DNA of 64,000 nucleotides from contig NW_024467120.1 of NCBI RefSeq assembly GCF_017591425.1, positions 7,192,001 through 7,256,000 of the forward strand, read 5' to 3'. Below the pieces are notes generated by a model, which was given only the letters and a program-made list of their open reading frames with translations, did no database searches and had not been told where the DNA came from. This document shows, piece by piece, positions 11,308 through 22,509 of the stretch (within the stretch, counting starts at the first letter, position 1; the number at the start of each line of letters is the position of its first letter). Made by a program: the position numbers and the translations under genes. This DNA is from Ochotona curzoniae (lineage: Eukaryota > Chordata > Mammalia > Lagomorpha > Ochotonidae).

Positions 11308-12171
11308 ATCCTAGCTTATAGTAGTACTTATTTGCTGTCACCTATTTAAAACGTGATCATTAATATACATACAGAGACAAGAATCCATAATTGAAGGTAT
11401 TGTTGCTTTTATTATGAACAAATTTACCTGTGGGAGCCATTAAGATGAAGATGGGAAACTTGTGTTGCTACTGTGCTTTTTCAACAGTACCTGCTCTGTG
11501 TGTGGCTCTAAGCCTCTCTCGGGTACGTTAGCATCTCTGTGAAGATCCTTTAACAATCTCACCAGGAATACAAAATGGTGATGAGTTACCTAAATGTTTA
11601 TCTGAGAAATTATTTTATCTTGGAGGAACTTTTTCACCAATTGTAGAATTTTATGTTTTGTTTCTTGCTCAATACTTTAGGTATTTCTTTTCGTTTTTCC
11701 CTTGGTTTCTGTGGAGAAGCCCATGATAATTCTAGTCTTTCTGTTCCGTGAGTAAGAGGTGCTTCAGGTTGTTTGCCCCTCTGCCTTCTGTCAGAGTTTT
11801 TGTCTTTGATTGGCTGTGGTTTGAATAGGATATGTGTAGTTTCTGCGCTTCCTTTAGGTTGGCATTCACGTTAAGTTACGAAGATCTCAATAACTATTGT
11901 TTTGTGTATTTCTCCTGTTCCTTTATCTTCTACTTGCAGTATTCCTGCTTTGTGCCAGTTGTGTATTTTGTGGTTTTCTCACAGTTCTTCAGTATTCTGC
12001 TCCATCTTTTACATTGTTTTTACTTTCTGTTTTTCAATTTTTTGACGTTTTCATTGTAACAGCCAGGAGAGTCTTCCCAGTCACGTCTAACCAGCCATCA
12101 AAGGCACTCTTCAGTTCTGTTACAGTGGTCTTGAGCTCTGGCATTCCTGTTTGGTTCTTGCTTATTCCTAA
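11308..12171 (-). mobile_element. Probable antisense L1/HAL1-like 5'-half sequence
   Basis: Pyrimidine-rich sequence such as 11640-12060 and GTGGTCTTGAGCTCTGGCATTCCTG near 12126 resembles the reverse complement of L1 or HAL1 ORF1 regions. Open frames here have skewed composition and are not genes. Assignment is tentative. Confidence 0.4.
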
Positions 12172-12179
12172 TTTTTAAA

Positions 12180-12437
12180 CAGGTTTTATTTGAAAGGCAG
12201 AGTAAAACACAAAGATATTTTTGATCCGCTGGTTTATTCCCCACATGGCTGCAATAGTCAGGGCTGGGCCAGCTGTCAGTCAGGAGCCAGGAGCTTCTTC
12301 TGGATCTCCCGGCCTCTGCTGTGTTTCTGGGGCAGTCTCTGTAGTAGAGTGGCCGGGACTTGGATCAGTGCTCATAGGGGATGCTGGTGTTGCAGCACGT
12401 GGCTTGTTCCCTTATACCACTGTGCCAGCTTCGCCCA
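12180..12437 (-). mobile_element. Older C-SINE, antisense
   Basis: GGTTTTATTTGAAAGGCAGAG at the left, CACTGTGCCAGCTTCGCCC at the right. It is diverged, with an internal deletion around the CCTCTGCTGTG region. Confidence 0.78.
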
Positions 12438-13632
12438 TTTGTTCTCGTATGCCATGTCGTTTCTCTGAAATCCTGTTGTAGAATTGTAGTCTGATAATGC
12501 CACCAGCTGATTCTAGTTGTGATTCTTCTTGCCTCTTCAAACTGAGTTTTTGCTTCTAATGTGCCTTGTATTAATATTTGGCCATGATGAACTTGGGAAA
12601 AGGAATTGTTGTAAACCCATATTTAGTCATGCGAGGGTCTAGTGTGGGAGAGGGGAGTGTGGTGTCAGCCTTACACTCTCGGAGTGCCTGTGCCGCTGCT
12701 GTGACCCCCCCACTCCCTGACTGGGGACAGCCTGGCAGGAGGTAGCTTCCCTCCCCACCCCCACACTCAGGCCAGGCTGACTGGAGGTGGCTGCCCCCCA
12801 CCCCCCCCACACTCAGACCAGGCTGGCAGGAGATGGCTGCTTCTCCCTGATGTGTTGGGCTCTGATCCAGCCCCAGTAGGCAGGCCCTGTCAAGAGCAGA
12901 GTGGTATGTGACTTGCTTCCCTATGGCTTCGTTTACTCATTCCTCTGCTGCAAGTATTAGTGATCTTTATTTTTCTTCTCCAACATTCACTGTGAGAACT
13001 AAGTCAAGCTCCCAGAAGTAAAATTTGAAGTGTGAGACCCCCCCCTCCCCCGCATCATCGTGGCCCTGTAGTTCTCAGAGTGGTCTATCCTGAGCCTCCA
13101 GTGGTTCTCAGCGGGAGTTGAGGTTTTCCTGTCCCTGCACTGGCTCCTGTGTAGGATTCTGTTTGTGGTTTTGCTGCTGAGGTGAGTTGCCATTCTCTTT
13201 ATCTGCCTGTTGGTCTTTCCAATATCAACAGCAGCAGAGTTTTGTTCTGTGACCTCAGTTGTATCTAGCAGCTGTTGATTTTTTCTGGTTTGCTTAGTTT
13301 TTTACTTGACAGTGATAGGAAATGGCAACTTCCAAACTCTCATGTGTTGAACTAGAAACTCGATGTCTGACAGATATCTTTTAGGGGAAGAAAACTTGCT
13401 GGAAAAAACTATAGTGGTGATTTCATGCGAGTTGTGTAATTTTGCCTGTGCGTAAGTGGTGTTTGCCTTCTCAGCTGCTGCTATTTCTTAAAGGTTTATG
13501 CTGTGACATTGACTTTCAGATTTCAGAATTATTCAGAATTGAATGATAAGAACTCTGCTTTTATTGCTGGTCTCAATGTTAGAAAATAGCTGATTTTCAG
13601 AAAATTATTTTTTCCTGACCTGTGTACTTATT
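12438..13632 (-). other. Probable continuation of antisense L1/HAL1-like sequence
   Basis: Moderately GC-rich sequence without recognisable genes, lying between SINEs and containing a short minisatellite (12711-12843). Its position suggests the 5' half of the same antisense L1; this is an inference from order and composition. Confidence 0.35.
12711..12843 (+). repeat. Short GC-rich minisatellite, about three units of 47-51 bp
   Basis: Units starting CACTCCCTGACTGGG (12711), CACACTCAGGCCAGG (12762) and ACACTCAGACCAGGC (12809) each continue with a (C/T)TGGCAGGAG-like and GGCTGC-like stretch and C runs. They are degenerate but clearly periodic. Confidence 0.65.
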
Positions 13633-13633
13633 A

Positions 13634-13895
13634 TTTTTTGGATTTACTTAACTTGAAAGTTAGAGTTGCAGAAAGAGAGGGAGATTCAGAGATCTCCTGT
13701 CTGCTGTTTTACTTCCCAGATGGTGGTAATGCCCAGAGCTGAGCTGATACAAAGGCAGGAACCATGAACTTTTGTTCTTTCCATGAGGGTACAGAGCCCC
13801 AAGAACTTGAGGCATCCTCCTCTGCTTCCCCAAGCTATAAGCACAGAGTTGGATTAGAATTGGAGCAGCTGGGATTTGAACTGGTATCTTCATGC
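13634..13895 (-). mobile_element. C-SINE, antisense, truncated at its 5' end
   Basis: GGATTTACTTAACTTGAAAGTTAGAG at the left and GGAGCAGCTGGGATTTGAACTGG at the right, then the similarity stops before the head. It is strongly diverged. Confidence 0.72.
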
Positions 13896-14169
13896 ATCCA
13901 CAGGCTCAGGAACATATTGCCAAAGTTGGCTGGAGAATAGTCCAACCTGTTCTGCTTTCCATCCTCTGAGGGACTTGATGTTCTCTTCTGGCCTAGATGA
14001 GCATCCGCTATGTGCATCTGGGTGTGCTCTTCACTGCACACACATCAGCAAACAGAAACCCAGTCCTGATGCATGCACTCTAAGGTCATACTACATATAT
14101 TGTGATTTTTCCCTGTGGCCAAAGTCTGAGTCCAGCTGTCTATCCAGGAGTCCCTTAAGAAACCATGCC

Positions 14170-15990
14170 GGGGGTGACCTCGGACTTGAATCCTGTGTTC
14201 ATCAGCCAGTGCAGGGTCAAGTTTAGTCTGTCACCTGCACTGGCTGGTGCTGCAGTGGCTGCTGAGGCCTAGCCTAGTCCACAGGCCTGGTCTTTGTGCA
14301 CACCAGCTGCTGCTGCTGGGTCCTGGTCAGGGCAACCTACCAGACCTTCCCTCAGCCCTGGCCATTGTGTGTGCTGTCTTATGCTGCAACCTCGCCTGGT
14401 CTATCTCTCATCTCATTTGGCTCTCAACAATACACATGGATGCTGCAGCTTAGCTCAGTCCAATTTGCTCTCAAACCTAGCCCACACATAAGCCAATGGG
14501 TGCTGTTGCCTTGACGAGCCTGACCTGCCCCTCATACCTGGCTCTCATGATCAACAGCAGGAGAGTGCTAACTGTTCCTTCCAGAGTCACTGCCGGCTGC
14601 GGATTTTATACCTGCCAGAGGTACAGAGGTCCAACCTGCTATGACTTACACCCATTTGCAGCGTTTGTCATTTAATGCTGTGGCCTAGCCCTGCCTGACT
14701 ACTGCCCAGACTGGCCTTCTTCCAGTCCCAGCTCCCACACTCACTAGTGGAAACAATGGCTTAACAAGGGAGTCCTAAAGCTCACCTACCAGGTTTGCGC
14801 CAAGCAGTGGGTCTGCTACATTCCTGAAGGTGCAGCAGCCTAGCCCAGTCGGTTCACCTTTTGTCCAGCCTTCATGTGTACTGGCAGACTGGCCTGCACC
14901 CTGTCCTGGTCGTTGCTCAAGGCGGTATGTGCTGTGGATTGGCCCAGCTTGGCCTGCTGCCAGCTGTGGCTCAGACATACGTCAATGGTTGCTGCAGCTC
15001 AGATTGATCTGGCCTGCCCCCTAATCCTGACTCTCATGCTCACCAGTGGGAGCTGCAGCCTAGAAGGGGAGTTCTCCAAGATCCCCTACCAGGCTCATTC
15101 CCAGACCTAGATTTTGGATGTGATGGTGGATGTTGTGGTCCAGTCTGATGTCGCCAGCCCCTAGTCCTGACCCTCACTGGTGGATACTGTGACCTAGCCC
15201 TTCTGGCCTGCACGCATTCAGGCTTTCACAGGTAGGTGACAGCCTAACCCAGCCTGGCCCACTCCTAGACCTGGCTCTCATGTGAACTAGCCTAGCTTGG
15301 CCTGTCCATACCCATTCTGGCTCTTGTGAGTGACAGTGGGTGCTGGATCCTAGCCCAGTCTGGTTTGCCCCTAAACCCAGCCCACACATATGCCAACAGT
15401 TGCTGCAGCCTTGCACAGACTTTTTTGCCTCCAGCTCTGGCTTTTGCACTCAGCAGTGGGAGCTGTGGCCTGACAGGGCACTCCCCGCTATGAGGCTTGC
15501 TCCTGGTCTTGGATATCATGCATGTTGGTGGCCTCAGGCTGGCCTTTGCATGTGCCAGCAGATGCCACAGGCCCAGCTCGTACCTGTCCTGGTCCTAGCT
15601 CCCGTGAGTATTAAGTGAGTTCTGTGGTCCAGTCTAGCTTGATCTGTCACAGCCCCCTGCTTTTAGTGCAAAGTGGTAGGTGAAGCAGTCCCACAGAGTT
15701 GAGCCCACAAGTCCCCTCCAGATCTGGTTCTCTTGCATTCTGGTGCGTTCTATGGCCCAGCCTGACTTATTCCATCTACACTCAGAGTTGGTACTTTGGC
15801 CTAGCCCAGTAAAGCATACCCCAAGCCTCAGCTTTTAGATGTGCCAGTGGTGGCAGGTGACTATTTAGCCCAGCCCAAATCTCTCACATGGACTGGTACC
15901 TTGGGCTGACTCAGACATGCCCTCCAGTTCTCCAGTCCCTCTAACCTACTCTGTTTTAGCTCCCTCGCCTGTCTGCAAGTGCAGTGGCCT
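14170..15990. repeat. GC-rich degenerate tandem block 2 (about 1.8 kb)
   Basis: Units of roughly 60-80 bp recur around (G/A)GTGGGTGCTGCAGCCTAGCCCAGTCTGGCCTGCCCC and CTGGCTCTCATGCTCACCAG-like motifs (described as composites). Higher-order similarity is visible: ACCCAGCCCACACATATGCC near 15376 matches ACCTAGCCCACACATAAGCC near 14476. Variants of a GGGAG or GGGCA plus CTCC element recur near 14767, 15066 and 15477. The open frames inside are repeat artefacts. It could be an L1 5' UTR in antisense (it lies at the 5' side of the antisense L1 block) or an independent minisatellite. Confidence 0.6.
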
Positions 15991-16282
15991 GGTCCATGGA
16001 AGGCTCCAGAAATTATTTCTTCCCTGTTACATACACCCTCACCCACTCCCATTCCAATATATCCTCAGACCCACTTCCCAGGGCAATGTGCAACATCCTT
16101 TCCCACTCCCCACCTAGCCTTGTGGTCAGGGTGGCATTTTAGAGCACAACATTCCCCACATGTCTTAAAACAAATGGACAACTATGCTGGCACTCTGGCA
16201 TAGGCAACACAGATTTGGCATTAATTAGGCCCCAAATGTCTGCCAGTGATTAGCTGCTTTTCTCCTAACAGTGCTAACACTT

Positions 16283-16306
16283 GCCTAGGTAGAAGGCTAC
16301 CTAGGC
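16283..16306. repeat. Perfect 10-bp inverted repeat with 4-nt loop
   Basis: GCCTAGGTAG, AAGG, CTACCTAGGC. It sits at the junction between the GC-rich block and AT-rich unique sequence. Confidence 0.7.
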
Positions 16307-16309
16307 AGT

Positions 16310-17699
16310 TGCCTATGGCTGGGGTCCCTTTCTCTTTGTTTAGCATTGCTATTTAACTAAATTACTCTTCAAAAATTTATTTTTAATAACACAAATAAAA
16401 TATAAAATAATGACATGCTAATATTTCATTCTGCTAATGTATCTTCATATTAAAATTATCATTTTTCATTTAGCTTGATTGCTGTTGTGTATTGTAGACT
16501 TGATGTTTTTCTTTACATTTATATGAACTCCTTTTGTATTAAAAATGAGCTAAGAGAACTTTTAAAGTCAAAACTGCTTTACCATGCCCTACATAATTTT
16601 ACTGAATGAGTTTAACATTCAAATTTTGAGAATAGAATTTTCAGACATAATGTGAATTCACTGGGTAATATTTCTACATATTCACATATTCACCAAAACC
16701 TATTTGAATGCTTTTGTGACTTTAATTAGGATTCTGATACCTATGCCGATTGTTAGGCTGTGTGTCATGTTAGATATACTTTGGAGGCAATAGAAAGTAT
16801 GTATTATACAGAATACTGTTTTAATAGATTTTCAGGAAAGTGGAAGTTATAAAGAGGTACTTGGCAATAACAGCTTTGAAATCCCTTAGGCAGTATAAGT
16901 GGGCAGAGCAGTTCATGACATCACCTCTCCCTAGTCCCCAGGAGATTATGTGGCTCCTATTTGAAATACTGTCATTCAGTGTCCCCTCTTTTATGTTTGA
17001 CTCAAGTTTTTCTTCTGAAATCTTTGGACTAGTTTGTACAAAGCATGCATTTACAATGGTATTCACTGAACCCAGGCATCTCTGGGCCAACAGACCCTAA
17101 GCAGCCACTGCTGCTCGAGCAGGTGTGCGTGCAGATGGCCTGGTGGGGCCAGCCTGCCTCCTGCTTTGTGATGCTGGAGAGGGTGATTGATAACAGAACC
17201 TACTCGGAGTAATGGTCTGAGGCAGGGTGGCACGAGTAGTACCTGGCCATGGGGAGGGCATAGATGGCAGAAGGAACAGAAATAGTTAATGTGATCTGTA
17301 GTTCTAGTCAGCCCCCTTGTTAGCATGCTTAACTAACTGGTGGCCTTGAACTTGCTGTATGCTCTCTACTTCCTTCCTTGCCCTTCATTACTTCGGGAGA
17401 CGTGACAGTAATAGAGAAAAGGACAAAAGCAACTCTCCGGAGCTACAGGTTTTTCAGTCCTCAGTGATTTGTCGTGGCCTCTTCAGCCTGGTGGAAGAGA
17501 GCTCTCTTTGTGACTGCTTTTGTTGAGGCTTGCAGTTGACCTGTAAGTGGGGACTACACACTTCAGGGTGAGATAAAGCAATGCATTGACAACTGACGGG
17601 AAGGGAGGACACATTAAACAACTCATTATTATCTCATTCTGTTTTTTTATTTTCTACTTTGTGCTTTATACAAATCATTGGATTAAGTCTCACAAACTT
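16310..17699. other. Unique intron, nothing recognised
   Basis: AT-rich to 16850, then mixed composition. No repeat family or gene recognised. Confidence 0.45.
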
Positions 17700-17704
17700 G
17701 GGAG

Positions 17705-17815
17705 ATTGTGCTGGTTGGGAAGCGGGGCAATCGGGACACACACCATTGCCCATATGGGATCCTGGTGCATGCAAGGTGAGAATTCTAGCCACTAGACTAA
17801 CCTTGCTGAGGCCTT
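17705..17815 (-). mobile_element. C-SINE 5'-end fragment, antisense
   Basis: Only the head half is present: GCCCATATGGGATCCTGGTGCATGCAAGG, then GCCACTAGACTAACCTTGC. The 3' half is missing. Confidence 0.75.
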
Positions 17816-17828
17816 GTTTTTATTATTT

Positions 17829-18107
17829 GAAATAAATATTTATTCATTGATAGTTTGAGTTACAGAGAGGGAGAGAGAGACGGAGGCTTTCCATCTGCAG
17901 TTTCACTCTCAAGACCACACATAGGCATGGCTGAGCTTGGCTCAAGTTGAAGAGCTTTGAATCTCCCACATGAGTGGCAGGGCCCTTGGCATCCTCTGCT
18001 ACTTTCCCTAGTTACAGGGAGTTGGATAGTAGGTGAAGCATGTGGGATAGAAATCAACACCTGTACAAGGTGGCAGCTCAACTCACCATACCGCAATGCC
18101 AGCCCCA
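17829..18107 (-). mobile_element. Older C-SINE, antisense
   Basis: AAATATTTATTCATTGATAG at the left, then GTTACAGAGAGGGAGAGAGAG, and CATACCGCAATGCCAGCCCC at the right. It directly abuts the preceding SINE fragment. Confidence 0.78.
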
Positions 18108-18109
18108 GA

Positions 18110-18690
18110 CATGTGTTTTTTTTAAATGATGGAGGTTTGCTGGGATAGAAACAGTGTGTGACTGTCAGAACCAAGCTTTCTCCTAGAGAAAAATTTCCAC
18201 TGATAGAAACTATCTACAATTTTTTTCTAAAACTAAGTAACTGTATTTTTCCACTAATCTCCAACTTCTATCCCCTGATGGTCAGTTGCATTAATCCCCC
18301 CACACCCCCGTTTTGTTCTGCCTGGGTGAAAAGTTATTGTCAGATCCATCATTGAGTACTTCTCAGGTACAAGGTTTCCTTGGGTGTTGATGAGTGCACC
18401 ATAATCTCTCTCACAAGCTGAGCCCAGATGTCTGCTTACAAGTGAGGGGAGTGATGTTTGTACAGCATTCTACAGCCTTTCCTTTATCGTGTCTGCCGAT
18501 GCGGACATACCACCTAGTATCTTGATAACTTGTACTGGCTACTTCCTTCATTCTTTTTTGACTTTTCCCCCTACTACCCCATTTTTTTCAGACCTAAAAC
18601 ACATAATCTGGATGTGCATGCCCTTTTCCAAAGTGCTTAGATGTAGATACAGATATATAAATACAGATACGTTAAGAATACTCCCCTTCC
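18110..18690. other. Unique intron, nothing recognised
   Basis: No supported feature. Confidence 0.4.
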
Positions 18691-18795
18691 TGTACAATAA
18701 TCACTGTTAATTCTGGAACTCTTTCATTATCCCAAACTGAAATGTCATACGCATGGAACAATAACTGTCTTCTCATTTCAACATTCTTTAGGAGT
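18690..18795 (+). mobile_element. Ancient L1 3'-region fragment
   Basis: TTCTGGAACTCTTTCATTATCCC, then AAACTGAAATGTCATACGCATGGAACAATAACTG, parallels the conserved order in old L1 3' regions (CCAGAACTCTTTCATC, AAACTGAAACTCTGTACCCATTAAACAATAAC). Confidence 0.6.
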
Positions 18796-19517
18796 TGCTG
18801 TTCTATTTTTTCCTTTGAATTTTTCTCATACACCTTATATAGTCATATTCCCAATTTTAAATATATGTATATATTGCATATATACATTTGTAAAAGCCAC
18901 TGCCACATTGCCTCAATTGCTGCTCAGTCACCAGTTGAGCTTGCAGTTTTTTTTCTTGTTGCCGTGGCCCCAAAAGTATCCTCATTGGCCAGTGGGGAGT
19001 AGGAGAGCAGCAGCACATGGGGAGCCCCATCTGTAATAGCTTGCTCACTAAAATAAACACTGGTTTTGAAAAACCAGCTAAAAGCAAATGCGTTCCCACC
19101 CCCCCCATGTCTTTAGATCCTCCAGTGTCAGCAACATTTTACTGGAAGAGGGAGAATTTCATGTTCGGCTTTATCAAGGGTCTAAAGTTCCAAAGTTCTT
19201 AAAGTCAGACAGTTTTTTAGGAATCCAGGTAGTTAAAAGCAACTGTAGTATGGTAGGGAAACAAATGATATCCTTCCTTGAGAAAACAAATTCCAAGTTA
19301 GTTTAGTAACTGGCCAAGCCATTTTCCTTTGATGTTTCTATGTAGAACTGAATGCAAAGATGGTTTTTTTTAATCTGCTTTTATACTTTATCCATGATTT
19401 TGCTTAGATTAGGGGAAAACAGGCTTTGTATTTAATTTTTTAACGATATTTTAGCTGTTTTTAATTATGTAAAATCTGACCATGTATTTCCATCTCCTGT
19501 TAAAAGAATATGTGCAG
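18796..19517. other. Unique intron, nothing firm recognised
   Basis: AT-rich stretch followed by mixed sequence; a short inverted repeat CTGGTTTTGAAAAACCAG lies near 19060. Confidence 0.4.
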
Positions 19518-19840
19518 GGCCTGGCGTGATAACGTAGTGCTTAAAATCCTCACCTTGAACATGCCGAGACCCCTTTTGGGTGCCGGTTCTAATCCCAGCA
19601 GCTCCACTTCCCATCCAGCTCCCTGCTTGTGGTCTGGGAATGCGGTTGAGGATGGCCCAGGGCTTTGGGACGCTACACCCATGTGGGAGACCCAGAAGAG
19701 GCTCCTGGGTTTGGATTGGCTCAGCTCCAGCTATTGCGGTGGATTGGGGAGTGGACCATTGGATGGAAGACCTTCCCCTCTGTCTCATCTCCTCTCTGTA
19801 TCTCTGCCTTTCCAATAAAGAAAAGTAAATCTTAAAAAAA
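19518..19840 (+). mobile_element. C-SINE, full length, sense, with target-site duplication
   Basis: Head GGCCTGGCGTGATAACGTAG, tail CCAATAAAGAAAAGTAAATCTT. ATGTGCAG occurs at 19510-19517 and 19841-19848. Confidence 0.92.
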
Positions 19841-19848
19841 ATGTGCAG

Positions 19849-20897
19849 TTACTCATTTGTCTTGCCCTTGATACAGATTTAAATGCATTGGGAACCATTC
19901 CCTCTCTGCCTCCGTCCCCCTTTGCCTCATTATATCCCATAGGTTCCTATGACCACATATTCCTATTTCTAATGGTAGTGTTATTTTAAGACATGTTAAG
20001 TTGACAGATGTCATGGAATGAAAACTACCTTGTATGGTGTTGGATTCGCTGTGAGGTGACTGTTCGAAGCAGTCAGTGACTGCTACTTGTGTCTCTCCAG
20101 CTTTCCTCACTTCAAACTTGATGTGAACAGTATGTGCTGAAGAATCTTGTGGACTGTGGATATCAGAGTCATTTTTCATAACCTTTGCTTGAATAAGTTT
20201 CAGCCTTTTCCGTGTGTATTGCTGTATCAGATACTCAAATGCCGAGATGATAATCTGACCTTGGACAGCGTTGCTGGTAGTTGTGCTTGTGCCAGTTCAT
20301 TCAGAATGAAAAAAGATGTTAGAGATGCAAAAGGAGGAAAACAGATTGTTTACTGGGATTGGATTGAATTGGAAGCAGAATGCAATACAAAAATCAGCAT
20401 GGAAATCCTGCAAACATGAGTGAAATCTGTGGGTTTTATTTACAAACTTCTACCGAGAAGTGCAAACCATTTGAACTTTTAGGTAAAACTGTTTGAAACC
20501 CAGAAATGAATCACACATTAGTAACTTCTGAAGGACTTTATTTTTGCTTAAGGTGAGATATTAAAAAAGTCAAATGAATTATACCTGCTAGTGCCTAACC
20601 TCTTGCTTAGTTTTGAAAGATAGATACTTCTTGCTAAAAAGGTCACTTTAATGGGAAGGGAAATGTGAATTTGGTAGTTGAAATGAAAAGTATGTTAACT
20701 AAGAAGCACTTGCAGATGGTGGACTCTGGATTAATCAAGACTGTTTATTCTTGAGTCACATGCTCACAATTTCATAAACTGGTCATTCTACCCATTGAAA
20801 AGCACATTCAGAAATAGACCTACATACCTCAATTGTGTAATCCTCTTCTGCAAGCAAACTTGACATCGCAGTGATATTTCACTACAAGGCTCAATCC
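19849..20897. other. Unique intron; candidate conserved element inside
   Basis: The 90-codon open frame at 20147-20419 lacks a known domain, and I do not call it a gene. The surrounding sequence is repeat-free by eye. Confidence 0.4.
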
Positions 20898-21223
20898 AGG
20901 GCCTAGTGTGATAGCTCAATGGCTAAATCCTCACCTTGCAAACACTGGGATCTCGTATGGATACCAGTTCATCTTCAGGCTGTTCTACCTCCCTTCCAGC
21001 TCCCTGCTTGTGGCCTGGGAAAGCAGCAGAGTATGGCCCCATGCCTTGGGACTCTGCACTCATTTAGGAGACGCTGAAGAAGCTCCTGGCCCCTGGCTTT
21101 CAGTTATCTCAGATCTGGCTGTTGTGGCTACTTAGGAAGTGAATTAGCAGATGGAAGATCTTTGTCTCCACTTCTCAGTGTAAATCTGCATTTCCAATAG
21201 AAATAAATAAATCTTTTTCTAAA
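20898..21223 (+). mobile_element. C-SINE, full length, sense
   Basis: GGGCCTAGTGTGATAGCTCAATGGC at the head; CCAATAGAAATAAATAAATCTTT at the tail. Moderately diverged. Confidence 0.88.
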
Positions 21224-21224
21224 A

Positions 21225-21650
21225 AAAGGAATAAGTTTAGATTTACAAAAAGTTGTGGAATAAATTAGAAATTTCCAGTGACACTTTGCTCCTGTTGTTA
21301 ACATCTTAGTACATTTTAGTATGGTTCTTATAACAAAGATGTTTATGTAAGTACACTATTGTTCACTCAACATCACACTTCATTCAAATGTTATGAATTA
21401 CTCCCTTGTGACTTTGCTGTGTTCTATGACCTTGTTCAGGATTCTGTGTTGCACTTAGCTGTCAAGTCTCCTCTGGCTTGGCTGGCTCAGTTTTTTTTAG
21501 ACAATTCATAGTTTGATCCTGATGAGTTGAAGCTGGTGAGTTCTCTTGAACAATGCCTCTTAAATTTGATTTTCTCATGTTTACAGCATATTTTGAGTGA
21601 GAACTACACAAATTAAGTGGCATTCTAATCATTTTTAGTATGGTTGTATC
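21225..21650 (+). mobile_element. Ancient LINE-1 3'-region fragment
   Basis: TTTACAAAAAGTTGTGGAATA, TTGTTAACATCTTAGTACATTT and CAGGATTCTGTGTTGCACTTAGCTGTCAAGTCTCCTCTGG follow the order of motifs in old mammalian L1 3' sequence (AAAGTTGCAAGAATA, TTAACATTTTGCC, CATTTAGTTGTCATGTCTC). Confidence 0.6.
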
Positions 21651-21654
21651 CTGA

Positions 21655-22050
21655 GCAATTTCATTTTCAGTGTTTCATTTTTTTAAATTGCATTTCATTT
21701 TATGACATTGTTTCATAGGTTCTGAGGTTCCCCCAACCTCTCCCTGTGCCCTCCCACCACTGTGGATTACTCCGCTTTATTTCAGTATTACAGTTCCAAT
21801 CCAGTTTTGTTTCTTTCATTGCAAGCATGTACCATGCATAAAGTCCAGCATCTTACTGTCCAGATGAATTCAACAGTTTCCTGGGGAGACCATTTCTGGT
21901 CCAAAGGCAGAGCTGGTAGGGTATCATTCCGACCAATTAAAAGCTATAACATAACATCGATAACAGTTTACAACATTATGGGGTTAGTTGACATGGTATT
22001 GAGTAGCCAGTGTTTCATTCTTAAAATGGATTGATGAGAAGAGTCAAGAT
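21655..22050. repeat. Lagomorph interspersed repeat, probably L1-related
   Basis: AACAGTTTCCTGGGGAGACCATTTCTGG near 21870 matches AACAGTTTCATTGGGAGTCCATCTTTGG near 63706, and both sit in otherwise similar-looking sequence with TTACAACATTATG or CTACAATACAAAA-type motifs. This indicates a shared repeat family. Placing it in L1 is inference. Confidence 0.45.
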
Positions 22051-22199
22051 GTATAATATCAATCAGTGCTGCAATGGGAAAAATTGTGGCAAAGTAGGTG
22101 AGGGAATTGTATCCAAAAGAAAATGTAAATTTCCTTGGGAGGCCAGTTGTATGAGTTCGCACTCTTGCATCACCTTTGAAGCTGTGAATTGTTAAGTGG

Positions 22200-22507
22200 A
22201 GCCTGTGTTGTCGCTGTGACATAGTGGGATATGCTGCTGGAATTCCATATAGGCATCAGTTCCTGTCCTAGCTGCTCCACTTCCTATTCAGCTCCCTCAT
22301 AATGTGCCCAGGAAAGCAGCAGATGGATGACACAAGTCCTTGGGCCTGTGTACCAGCTTGGAAGACCTGGATGGACTTCTGTTCTCCTGGCCTCAGCCTA
22401 GCCGAGCCTCAGTCCTTGCGGCCATCTAGGGAGTGAGTGAATCAGCAGGTGGATGAGTTTCTCAGCATGTCCCTACCTCTTTATGTAACTCTGCATTTCA
22501 AATCTTA
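22200..22507 (+). mobile_element. Older C-SINE, sense
   Basis: GGAATTCCATATAGGCATCAG, TAGCTGCTCCACTTCC, CCAGGAAAGCAGCAGATG and GGGAGTGAGTGAATCAGCAGG follow the SINE order. The head is eroded. Confidence 0.78.
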
Positions 22508-22509
22508 AA

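Noticed and set aside
14296..15618. Cluster of Pro/Cys/Trp-rich frames on both strands
   Set aside because: Artefacts of the GC-rich tandem block; no conserved domain and no common frame.
20147..20419. 90-codon frame in unique sequence
   Set aside because: Starts without context and has no family; kept only as a possible conserved noncoding stretch.
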